Source: a virus. From it: 30,034 nt of DNA. Positions 1 through 5,950 of the stretch are shown here, piece by piece; the first letter of the stretch is position 1, and each line of letters opens with the position of its first letter. The notes below the pieces were generated by a model that saw only the letters and a program-made list of their open reading frames with translations, did not search any database and was not told where the DNA came from. The stretch is from the IMG/VR virus record IMGVR_UViG_3300025151_007596, positions 1 to 30,034 of that record; one strand, given 5' to 3'. The translations under genes and the position numbers were made by a program.

Positions 1-1
1 T

Positions 2-505
2 ATTGGCTATATTAACGGCGTGGAGCAGAGCATCGAACCGAACTTCTCGGTAATGTTTGTATACGAATGTAAGAGTGGAAACTTTTACGTTGTTAATGAG
101 CAGTTTGTAAATGATATGAAAAAGGAAGGTTTATGGAGCCCTCAATTAGCGGAAGCTGTTAAGGAAGTTGACGGCGATGTTATGCTTCTTGACATTCCTG
201 AAAAATACCAAGAAAAATATAAAACTGCTTTTGATCGCGATATGTTCAAATTGATTGAATGTAACGCCGCCAGACAAAAGTGGATTGATCAAGGCATCTC
301 ATTCAACCTTTACAACAAAGGCACCAGCCTAAAATATTTAAATGATATTTATATGGCCGCTTGGGAAGCTGGACTAAAAACGACTTATTACTTGCGTAAC
401 CGAGGTGCATCAAAAGTTGAGAAGTCCACCAAAAAAGAGTATACAAAAGAAGAGCAGATAGCTTGTTCTATTGCTAACCCTGAAGCTTGCGAGGCTTGCC
501 AGTAA
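2..505 (+). CDS. nrdA: Ribonucleotide reductase class I large subunit, C-terminal part (5' cut by window edge)
   Basis: The frame is open from base 2, so this is the C-terminal piece (about 167 residues) of a longer protein whose start lies outside the window. The large subunit reduces ribonucleoside diphosphates or triphosphates to deoxy forms for DNA synthesis. Family landmarks seen: the SIEPNFS stretch, the tandem tyrosines in TTYYLRNRG that carry the radical to the active site, the KVEKST segment, and a C-terminal CEACQ tail, the swinging dithiol that re-reduces the active site. It is followed by a glycosyltransferase gene with a TAATG stop/start overlap, and nrdB comes next. The GTG at base 20 is an internal codon. 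The YY dyad shows that the radical-transfer path on this side is kept, which matters because the partner R2 lacks the usual tyrosine. Confidence 0.93.
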   Translation: MGYINGVEQSIEPNFSVMFVYECKSGNFYVVNEQFVNDMKKEGLWSPQLAEAVKEVDGDVMLLDIPEKYQEKYKTAFDRDMFKLIECNAARQKWIDQGISFNLYNKGTSLKYLNDIYMAAWEAGLKTTYYLRNRGASKVEKSTKKEYTKEEQIACSIANPEACEACQ

Positions 506-1263
506 TGGATTACAGTAAAGTTAATATATTTTATCCTGTGATTGGATTTACAGGAATGGTTCATTCTGACTACATGATGAGTACCATAAACTTGATGCTA
601 CTTTGTAGGCAAAAAAATATTAAGTTAGGTATGCGTTCTATATGGTTTGAAAGTTTAATTAGCAGAGCGCGAAATGCTTCAGTAGCTCATATGCTGGAAA
701 AAGATTATACTCATTTATTATTTGTAGATACTGATATAAGTTTTAGCGCTTATGATGTATTAAGATTAATTGATGCAGATAAAGATGTTACAGTTGGGGT
801 GTATTCCAAAAAGTATATTAGCAATCAAAAAGTAGAAATTATGGCCAATCATACAGGGTTCCCTAAAGATTGGAGGCCTCTTGTAGGTGATTTTTCCACT
901 GAAATTAACAACGAAAATTTACAAAAAGCGAAAAGTGAAAATATTGTAGAAGCTGAATACGCAGCTACAGGATTTATGCTTATCAAGAGGCAGTGCATAG
1001 AAAAAATAATAGAAGAGCGGCCGGATATAAAATATATAAATGACATTGACGGATATATGGATGCTGGAGACAATTTTTATGACATTTTTCAATGTAAGAT
1101 AAACCCCGAGACTAAAAAGTATGAAAGTGAAGATTATGGATTCTGTAAATTATGGAAGTCTCTTGGGGGCAAAATTAATGTAATTACTGATATAACTTTA
1201 AATCATCGCGGATTTAATAATTTTGAAGGAAATCTAAAACGACAAGTAAACTTTTTTAAATAA
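505..1263 (+). CDS. Phage-type family 2-like glycosyltransferase
   Basis: This 252-residue protein starts at the ATG overlapping the nrdA stop (TAATG); a TTG 18 bases upstream is less likely. It resembles the small GT-A-fold proteins common in marine phages. An N-terminal beta-alpha region is followed by LLFVDTDISF, whose DTD is the metal and nucleotide-sugar binding DxD motif, and then by DKDVTVGVYSKK, which I recognise from cyanophage-like glycosyltransferases. A later EAEYAATGFMLIKR segment and an ESEDYGFCKLW stretch resemble the acceptor and catalytic-base region of GT2 enzymes. The likely role is sugar transfer to phage DNA, a virion protein or a host surface polysaccharide; the substrate cannot be read from the sequence. 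It sits between the two ribonucleotide reductase genes, so it is probably co-transcribed with them. No transmembrane segment is evident. Confidence 0.72.
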   Translation: MDYSKVNIFYPVIGFTGMVHSDYMMSTINLMLLCRQKNIKLGMRSIWFESLISRARNASVAHMLEKDYTHLLFVDTDISFSAYDVLRLIDADKDVTVGVYSKKYISNQKVEIMANHTGFPKDWRPLVGDFSTEINNENLQKAKSENIVEAEYAATGFMLIKRQCIEKIIEERPDIKYINDIDGYMDAGDNFYDIFQCKINPETKKYESEDYGFCKLWKSLGGKINVITDITLNHRGFNNFEGNLKRQVNFFK

Positions 1264-1265
1264 AT

Positions 1266-2282
1266 ATGAGTGACTCAAAGACAGGACAAGTACTGGGAAA
1301 AGATATAGCAGGTGTAAATTGTATTCTGCCACACAAACATAAAACAGCTTGGGATTTATTTCTTAAAGGCTGCGCCAATAATTGGATGCCTACAGAAATA
1401 TCTATGGCCGAAGATATTAAACAATGGAAAAATGGAGAAATAACAGATGATGAAAAACTTTTGGTTAAACGTTCGCTTGGCTTTTTTGCTGGCAGTGAAT
1501 CTCTTGTTGGTAATAATCTTTTGCTTAGTGGGTTTCGCTATATTACTGATGCTGAGTGTCGCCAGTATATTTTACGACAAGCGTTTGAGGAGAGCCTTCA
1601 TAACCTTACTATTGTTTACGTTTGCGATTCTTTGGATCTTAAAATAGATGAAGTATATCAAGCTTATTTAAATATACCTTCTATCAAAGCTAAGGATGAC
1701 TTCTTGATGAGTATCACTACTGATTTGAGTAGGCCAGATTTCAACCCTCACACTCAAGAAGGAAAAAAGGAAATTTTAAGAAATTTCATAACTTATTGGA
1801 TTGTTTGCGAAGGAATATTTTTCTTCAGTGGTTTTGCTATGCTTTTAGCTCTTGGCCGTCAAAATAAAATGCAAGGTATAGCAGACCAAATAAAATATAC
1901 CCTGCGCGACGAAAGCTCTCACATTCAATTTGGGACTTATGTAATTAACCAAATTATCGAGCAAAACCCCAAGATATGGAGTAAAGCGTTTCAACAAGAA
2001 GTGACTGAACACATACAGAAAGCTGTGCAGCTTGAGATAGCTTATGCTAAAGATGTCCTACCTAGAGGTATTCTTGGTCTTAACGCTGATATGTTCGTTG
2101 ACTACATGCATTACATAGGTAATCGCCGACTAGAAGGTATTGGTCTTGAATATCGCTTTCCTAGCGACAAGAATCCATTCCCTTGGCTCGGAGAAGTAGT
2201 TGACGTTCAAGCTATGGGTAACTTTTTTGAGCGCCGAGTAAGAGAATATCAACAATCTGGTTCCCTTGAAGATGACTTTTAA
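1266..2282 (+). CDS. nrdB: Ribonucleotide reductase class I small subunit (R2), tyrosine-less, class Ic-like
   Basis: This 338-residue protein has the full length of an R2 subunit, the ferritin-like partner that generates the oxidant for NrdA. All six carboxylate and histidine metal ligands can be assigned: D50 (in MAEDIKQW), E109 and H112 (EESLH), E182 (CEGIFFF), and E216 and H219 (DESSH). The C-terminal tail ends SLEDDF, preceded by a tyrosine (REYQQSG), as expected for docking to R1. The residue four after H112, where E. coli R2 has radical Tyr122, is Ile116. The surrounding HNLTIVYVC aligns with the Chlamydia R2 pattern HTHTFLYIC, where Phe takes that place and a Mn/Fe centre stores the oxidant. 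A metal-based (class Ic-like) cofactor is therefore the likely mechanism. The ATG start follows the glycosyltransferase stop by two bases. Confidence 0.95.
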   Translation: MSDSKTGQVLGKDIAGVNCILPHKHKTAWDLFLKGCANNWMPTEISMAEDIKQWKNGEITDDEKLLVKRSLGFFAGSESLVGNNLLLSGFRYITDAECRQYILRQAFEESLHNLTIVYVCDSLDLKIDEVYQAYLNIPSIKAKDDFLMSITTDLSRPDFNPHTQEGKKEILRNFITYWIVCEGIFFFSGFAMLLALGRQNKMQGIADQIKYTLRDESSHIQFGTYVINQIIEQNPKIWSKAFQQEVTEHIQKAVQLEIAYAKDVLPRGILGLNADMFVDYMHYIGNRRLEGIGLEYRFPSDKNPFPWLGEVVDVQAMGNFFERRVREYQQSGSLEDDF

Positions 2283-2303
2283 TGTAACAGTTTATGAACA
2301 ACG

Positions 2304-2498
2304 ATGTCACGATTTAAATTCGCTACTGAGTCTTTTATGTTGGGTCAAATTTCTTGCGAAATCATAGCCCTATCCCAACATTTAAACGAAAACCACGGGC
2401 AAAAACTTAATGGCGAATTAGTAGAACTTGACAAAATAATAAATAGAGTTAATAGAGTTAAAAAAATAATGCTTAGAAAGGATAAAGAAAATGCCTAA
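2304..2498 (+). CDS. Hypothetical small protein (64 aa)
   Basis: This is a 64-residue protein of unknown function, predicted mostly helical, with a basic C-terminal third (INRVNRVKKIMLRK) that could contact nucleic acid. No family is recognised. The ATG lies 21 bases after nrdB, downstream of an ATGTAA element related to the GTGTAA motif seen before other genes. Its end overlaps the next gene by eight bases, so the two are probably translated together. Coding status rests on the packed, co-directional layout. Confidence 0.55.
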   Translation: MSRFKFATESFMLGQISCEIIALSQHLNENHGQKLNGELVELDKIINRVNRVKKIMLRKDKENA

Positions 2499-2688
2499 TG
2501 TATCTGAATTTGAAAGGAATAAACCTCGCGAAACTTATAAAGCTATTGTAAAAGCTAAAGAAAAATACGAAAACTTAGTAAAATCCACTGTCGTTATGGA
2601 AGATACTGACGCGGTGCGCGTTGAAATGGCAAACTGTATCCTAAAAGATCTCAAAGAAATTTTTCAAAAATTCAAATCTGGCGAATAA
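2491..2688 (+). CDS. Hypothetical small helical protein (65 aa)
   Basis: This 65-residue, Lys/Glu-rich, probably all-helical protein of unknown function overlaps the preceding small gene by eight bases. The A-rich and AGGATAAAG stretch just upstream can act as its ribosome binding site. No motif or membrane segment is visible. It may form a pair with the preceding 64-residue protein. Confidence 0.55.
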   Translation: MPNVSEFERNKPRETYKAIVKAKEKYENLVKSTVVMEDTDAVRVEMANCILKDLKEIFQKFKSGE

Positions 2689-2706
2689 TATTGTGTAACA
2701 ACATAT

Positions 2707-3336
2707 ATGGCTAGTATAGCAGATCAATTCAAAGGCCTCCCAATTGGGACACTCATCGCGGAACCATTACTTGGCGCAGCTAAAGCGCAGGGACAACTCG
2801 CTCACACAACAGAAAATTTTATTAGAGACATCGGGTTGCAAGACGATGGCAACGGTAACCTTAAAGCTCGAACAGTAGAATTTGACTACGATGCTCCTGT
2901 TGAATCGAAAGATGGAGATGGAAATATTACAACCACAATCGAAAACAGAAAATTAAAAGTTCCTCTTCTTTCAGTTATTCAAACTCCAAATTTATCAGTC
3001 AAAAAAGCCACTGTTGACTTTGATATGGAGGTTAAGTCCAGCACTCAGGATACTAGCTCCGTAAATACTCAGACCGACCTTAGTGTTAAATATGACAACT
3101 GGTGGTCACCAGTTAAGGTAGACTTAAAAGCTTCTGTATCCACGAAAAGTGAAAATATTCGTAAAACAGATAATTCGGCAAAATATACTGTTCATGTAGA
3201 AGCCCGCGATGATGGCACTCCGGAAGGACTAATGAAAGTACTTGACATTCTTGGGTCTGCCATCCAACCTGTTGCTTCTAGCGGAGGTAGCGGAGGTAGC
3301 GGAGGCTCCTCATCGGGCGGTAGCGGTAGTAATTAA
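2707..3336 (+). CDS. DUF2589-like protein, first of a tandem pair
   Basis: This 209-residue protein matches my memory of the DUF2589 family, which has no established function. The N-terminal third is helical (LPIGTLIAEPLLGAAKAQGQ) with a conserved-looking FI.DIG segment. A beta-rich core follows, including VPLLSVIQTPNLSVKKATVDFDMEV, then KASVSTKS, YTVHVEARDDGTPEGL and a closing helix. After residue 190 there is a low-complexity Gly/Ser tail of about 20 residues, possibly a flexible linker or an exposed tail. There is no signal peptide. Its ATG lies 14 bases after a GTGTAA element. Its stop overlaps the start of the next gene by one base (TAATG), and that gene encodes a diverged relative, which suggests the two proteins form a hetero-oligomer. 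Confidence 0.68.
   Translation: MASIADQFKGLPIGTLIAEPLLGAAKAQGQLAHTTENFIRDIGLQDDGNGNLKARTVEFDYDAPVESKDGDGNITTTIENRKLKVPLLSVIQTPNLSVKKATVDFDMEVKSSTQDTSSVNTQTDLSVKYDNWWSPVKVDLKASVSTKSENIRKTDNSAKYTVHVEARDDGTPEGLMKVLDILGSAIQPVASSGGSGGSGGSSSGGSGSN
3280..3306 (+). repeat. Short tandem repeat coding for Ser-Gly-Gly
   Basis: Three 9-base units (agcggaggt, agcggaggt, agcggaggc) in frame encode the start of the Gly/Ser-rich tail of the first DUF2589-like protein. Copy number could vary by slippage without breaking the frame. Confidence 0.85.
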
Positions 3337-3812
3337 TGGCTGACGACAAATTATCTTATTCAAAATCTGGATCATTTAAAGGTGCTCCTGCGTTAAAAAC
3401 GTTCGATCACCTGATCCAGTGTCTCTATAACTCTGTAGTTTATGCTCAAAGATACGTAGAAACCGAGCATCTAAAACGGGTTATAGGGACATATTTTGAT
3501 GAATATGGTCGCCCAATTACAAAAAAAGTTGTTCTTCCTACAACTGAAGGTGATCAAGAGGTAGAAATACCTCTAATGACCTTGGCTGGACACAACCATC
3601 TTAAAATAGATAGTTTAGAGATGGAATTTGACGTAGATTTAGGCCAGTTTGAGAATGAAGATAATCATAAAAAACGCCGAATGATTGCAATGATCGGCCG
3701 TAAAGACCCTAAAAATACTTTAGCCAAGGTTAAACTTACCATAAAAAATGGCGATACCCCTGAAGGTCTTGCGAGAATAAACGATAAAATTGTAAAAACT
3801 ATCCCTACTTAA
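3336..3812 (+). CDS. Diverged DUF2589-like protein, second of the tandem pair
   Basis: This 158-residue protein has unknown function. The C-terminal half parallels the preceding gene: EVEIPLMTLAGHNHLKIDSLEMEFDVDL corresponds to its KVPLLSV...LSVKKATVDFDMEV, and IKNGDTPEGLARINDKI to its ARDDGTPEGLMKVLDIL. The N-terminal half differs: it is helical, with a FDHLIQCLYNSVVYAQRYVE segment, and lacks the Ala-rich helix of its neighbour. There is no signal peptide or membrane segment. The one-base TAATG overlap with the upstream gene implies coupled translation. The shared core and adjacency indicate an old duplication followed by specialisation. Assignment to the DUF2589 superfamily is by pattern and needs a profile search. 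Confidence 0.6.
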   Translation: MADDKLSYSKSGSFKGAPALKTFDHLIQCLYNSVVYAQRYVETEHLKRVIGTYFDEYGRPITKKVVLPTTEGDQEVEIPLMTLAGHNHLKIDSLEMEFDVDLGQFENEDNHKKRRMIAMIGRKDPKNTLAKVKLTIKNGDTPEGLARINDKIVKTIPT

Positions 3813-3818
3813 TATAAT
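3790..3818 (+). promoter_or_regulatory. Possible sigma70-type promoter before the small helical gene
   Basis: TTGTAA (3790-3795), a 17-base spacer, then a perfect TATAAT (3813-3818). Transcription would start at or very near the ATG at 3825, which would give an almost leaderless message. AT-rich DNA makes chance matches common, so this is tentative. Confidence 0.3.
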
Positions 3819-3824
3819 AAAGAT

Positions 3825-4061
3825 ATGCCAAGTGGTTATTTAAGATTAATGTTGGATTCGGCTAGGCGTTGCGCCGCCGCTACTCAAGATGCAGCAGAAG
3901 ATGCCCGAAAAGCGTCAGAAGAGGCTCGTCACGAAGCTCAAGAAATTGATCAAATGGCTCAAGATGCAGCGTCTAAAGCTGTCGAAGCCAGTGAAAGAGT
4001 CAAAGTTTTAGAGGCAAAAGTCCTAAAGCATGATAATATGGGGCAAGCTGAATCGGCTTAG
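3825..4061 (+). CDS. Small Ala-rich coiled-coil protein
   Basis: This 78-residue protein of unknown function is almost entirely helical from about residue 10 to 66. It has dense Ala with alternating Glu/Arg/Lys and heptad-like spacing (DAAEDARKASEEARHEAQEI), typical of a coiled coil. It lies 12 bases after the DUF2589-like pair and in the same direction, so it may be a scaffold, adaptor or regulator for it. Its stop overlaps the stop of a convergent minus-strand gene by three bases. No enzymatic motif is visible. Confidence 0.6.
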   Translation: MPSGYLRLMLDSARRCAAATQDAAEDARKASEEARHEAQEIDQMAQDAASKAVEASERVKVLEAKVLKHDNMGQAESA

Positions 4062-4378
4062 ACTAACCTATCTTTGATAGACTCTATTATGTTTAGTTGA
4101 TTTTCTATTCTAATGTATTTAGTAACGATAGTCGCTCTTTGATTCCTAACTTGGGTATCGATACTTAAACCCTTCTCTTCTAATGGAAGAATTATGTCAG
4201 AAATAAAATCAAACATACCCCTTTGGTTTAGAAATTTCCAATATAAGTCTTTGGTTCCACATTCACATTCCAAAAGCACATCCATATCGCAGTCAAGTCT
4301 AGCGCAGGATAAAACGTATCTAAACGGTAAAGATTCTGTAGGCGGTTCAGATAACGGTGCTCGAACTATTAAGTTCAT
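4058..4378 (-). CDS. Hypothetical protein (106 aa), lone minus-strand gene
   Basis: This frame fills the space between two plus-strand blocks exactly: its stop overlaps the preceding gene's stop, and its ATG is 16 bases from the divergent pyrophosphatase start. The protein has three close cysteines (DCDMDVLLECECG), too few for a classic zinc ribbon, followed by a helical C-terminal half with mixed charge. No family is recognised. A 62-codon plus-strand frame inside it is the weaker alternative. A GTGTAA element lies 14 bases upstream of the ATG on the minus strand, as for other genes here. No strong Shine-Dalgarno sequence is visible. Confidence 0.58.
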   Translation of the reverse strand: MNLIVRAPLSEPPTESLPFRYVLSCARLDCDMDVLLECECGTKDLYWKFLNQRGMFDFISDIILPLEEKGLSIDTQVRNQRATIVTKYIRIENQLNIIESIKDRLV

Positions 4379-4394
4379 ATAATATATTACACTA
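4379..4394. promoter_or_regulatory. Sixteen-base divergent spacer with TATA and GTGTAA elements
   Basis: Only 16 bases separate two divergent starts. The region is almost all A/T. A TATAAT reads at 4378-4383 on plus, and GTGTAA reads at 4392-4387 on minus. Any promoters must overlap the flanking genes. No convincing -35 element is seen in either direction. Confidence 0.3.
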
Positions 4395-4940
4395 ATGAGT
4401 CATGTTAATCTAGTAAACGATATACCAATCACAAAAGATGGATTTGACCATGTAAGCTGTATTGTTGAGATTCCTAAAGGTACGAATACTAAATACGAGT
4501 ACAATGAACAGCATAATATTTTTGAATTAGAACGGTGTCTTGTTTCGTCTTTACAGTATCCTATTAACTACGGATTTATAACTCAAACTTTCGCATTAGA
4601 TAATGACCCTTTGGACGTTTTGATATTTAACCACGACCCTATAGACAGGGGCAGTCTAGTTAGATGTAGGGTTTTAGGAGTTCTTGATTTTGTAGATAAT
4701 AATGAAATAGATTACAAAGTTATAGCTGTTCCTCATTGGTCTCCAAAAAGTCGATACCCAAGGTTAAATTCAATAGAGCCAGAGCACCTTAAAATATATA
4801 AACAATTTTTCCGTATATATAAGATAGACAGGCTAAACACTGTGAAAGTTGGGGAATGGAAGAACGGTAAAAAAGCAACAACAGTAGTTTTAGACGCTCA
4901 TAATAGATGGCAAGAAAGACAAAAAAATGGGAATGTTTGA
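4395..4940 (+). CDS. ppa: Family I inorganic pyrophosphatase (EC 3.6.1.1)
   Basis: This 181-residue soluble enzyme hydrolyses pyrophosphate to phosphate, pulling DNA and RNA synthesis forward. The length matches bacterial family I enzymes (about 175). Active-site residues line up with E. coli PPase: E25, K33 and E35 (EIPKG...KYEY), R47, Y59, the signature DNDPLDV with D69, D71 and D74, then D101, D106 and K108 (DNNEIDYK), and Y142-K143 (RIYK). All metal-binding carboxylates are present, so it should be active. It heads a string of overlapping genes that also encodes serine hydroxymethyltransferase, which fits a nucleotide-metabolism role. Its stop lies inside the next gene (14-base overlap). 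Carriage by a phage is unusual. Confidence 0.95.
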   Translation: MSHVNLVNDIPITKDGFDHVSCIVEIPKGTNTKYEYNEQHNIFELERCLVSSLQYPINYGFITQTFALDNDPLDVLIFNHDPIDRGSLVRCRVLGVLDFVDNNEIDYKVIAVPHWSPKSRYPRLNSIEPEHLKIYKQFFRIYKIDRLNTVKVGEWKNGKKATTVVLDAHNRWQERQKNGNV

Positions 4941-5457
4941 TGACATAATCGTACCGAAGTCTTATTTGAAAGGCTTGTTAACAAAAGAGCAAGAGAAGTT
5001 AATTAAAGATAATAATTATCAAACTAAATCTCTTGAAAACTTCTTAGGTCAATATAAAGTTTATAGACAAAAGCTCTTTATAAAAAAGGATAAAGAGTGG
5101 GTTAAGGATACTCATACCGGAAAAATTAATTTTTACACATCCTTCTGCGATAAAGACGAAAACACATGGTGGAGTGAATATGAATTTACCTTTAGAAACG
5201 GGATTATAGATAAAAAAGAGTTGGTTAAATTCGAAATACAAGAAACTGCCGAAGAGGCAGAAGCGCGAGATAAAGAATGGGAAAAAATTACAGCTCAAAG
5301 AAGACTCTTTGAGAGAACTTTAAGATATAAACTCTACAACAAAATTTCTAATTTTTTGTTTAAATTATCACAATGGGCTTATCAAAAAACCTTGCCACCA
5401 GTAGTTAAAAAAACAAAAATAAAAGAAGAAAAGTTAAGTTTTTGGAAGCACTCATGA
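4927..5457 (+). CDS. Conserved-type phage hypothetical protein (MGMFDDI start)
   Basis: This 176-residue protein begins MGMFDDIIVP, an opening I recognise from many uncharacterised phage proteins with MGMFD starts. The first 100 residues look beta-rich with aromatic pairs (TWWSEYEFTF). A charged helical linker follows (about 105-135), then a hydrophobic and basic C-terminal tail (FLFKLSQWAYQK). The function is unknown. It overlaps the pyrophosphatase gene by 14 bases at its start and the next gene by ATGA at its end, so it is an internal member of the operon. Confidence 0.65.
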   Translation: MGMFDDIIVPKSYLKGLLTKEQEKLIKDNNYQTKSLENFLGQYKVYRQKLFIKKDKEWVKDTHTGKINFYTSFCDKDENTWWSEYEFTFRNGIIDKKELVKFEIQETAEEAEARDKEWEKITAQRRLFERTLRYKLYNKISNFLFKLSQWAYQKTLPPVVKKTKIKEEKLSFWKHS

Positions 5458-5678
5458 GTATACCTCAAAAAGGGTACAGAGAGCTAAAAGAAGACTGCCC
5501 TCCTGTTCCTGAAGATACATGCCCCCACATAGACAAAGCTCAGAAATATCTGGAGGGGCTAAGAGATCAAAACGAAGCACTTAGAGATATTGGTAAATTC
5601 TGGAGAGCTACAGCCATTAACTTGCTTCAAGAATGTTGTGACTTGAATCAGTATATAAAACAAATTGAAGATGAATGA
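5454..5678 (+). CDS. Small phage hypothetical protein with helical core
   Basis: This 74-residue protein uses the ATG that overlaps the upstream stop (ATGA); a TTG 12 bases earlier is less likely. After a Pro/Cys-rich start (DCPPVPEDTCPHIDKA), the rest is one or two amphipathic helices with the pattern LRDQNEALRDIGKFW, like small phage proteins of unknown function that pair a CPHIDK-type motif with a coiled coil. Four cysteines are present. It ends with an ATGA overlap into the prepilin-like gene. Confidence 0.62.
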   Translation: MSIPQKGYRELKEDCPPVPEDTCPHIDKAQKYLEGLRDQNEALRDIGKFWRATAINLLQECCDLNQYIKQIEDE

Positions 5679-5950
5679 AAAAAGGATTCACAGTATTGGA
5701 GTTATTATTAGCCATTACTGTTATATTGTTGTTAGTTTCTTTATCTCTACAAAGTTACGCAGATGCGCAACGCCAAGCTAGAATCGCTGCGTGTAAAGTA
5801 TATAGGAAGCAAATACAAACCTTTGACGAAATGCCAGAATATGACTTACCAACCATATCAGACTCCGATATTAAAGCTTTGGTGAGGACTTATGAACGAT
5901 GTTATCAATGCCACACAACAGCAAGAGTCCCTTATTATTACGCAGAATGA
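5675..5950 (+). CDS. Type IV prepilin/pseudopilin-like protein with a CxxCH motif
   Basis: This 91-residue protein opens with a textbook prepilin signal. A short basic leader (MKKG) precedes the peptidase site G4/F5. The mature F-T-V-L-E start then carries the invariant Glu at mature position 5, followed by a hydrophobic helix of about 20 residues and the usual polar helix (DAQRQARIAACK). Such proteins are inner-membrane subunits of type IV pili or type II secretion pseudopili after cleavage by a PilD-type peptidase. The globular part is tiny (about 45 residues), so it is at most a minor pilin or pseudopilin. C76-Y-Q-C79-H80 matches the covalent haem c site CxxCH in a domain that would face the periplasm; this may be chance. 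It overlaps both neighbours by ATGA. A GspC-like gene lies two genes downstream. Confidence 0.8.
   Translation: MKKGFTVLELLLAITVILLLVSLSLQSYADAQRQARIAACKVYRKQIQTFDEMPEYDLPTISDSDIKALVRTYERCYQCHTTARVPYYYAE

Noticed and set aside
487-504. TTG start extending the glycosyltransferase upstream
   Set aside because: The ATG at 505 overlaps the nrdA stop as TAATG, a spacing typical of coupled genes, and the extension overlaps conserved nrdA codons.
3280-3336. Gly/Ser repeat tail as an outer-membrane or sorting signal
   Set aside because: Low-complexity linker without any signal peptide or sorting motif.
4069-4081. CTATC-TTT-GATAG hairpin as a terminator at the 4.06 kb junction
   Set aside because: Only a five-pair AT-rich stem with a three-base loop and no U-tract; it lies within the convergent gene.
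4194-4382. 62-codon plus-strand frame opposite the minus-strand gene
   Set aside because: Ser-rich low-complexity product, no good junction with its neighbours; the minus frame fits the gap exactly at both ends.
5899-5946. Upstream extension of serine hydroxymethyltransferase
   Set aside because: It would overlap the pilin-like gene out of frame and adds residues unlike the family N-terminus; the ATG at 5947 gives an ATGA junction and a normal start.
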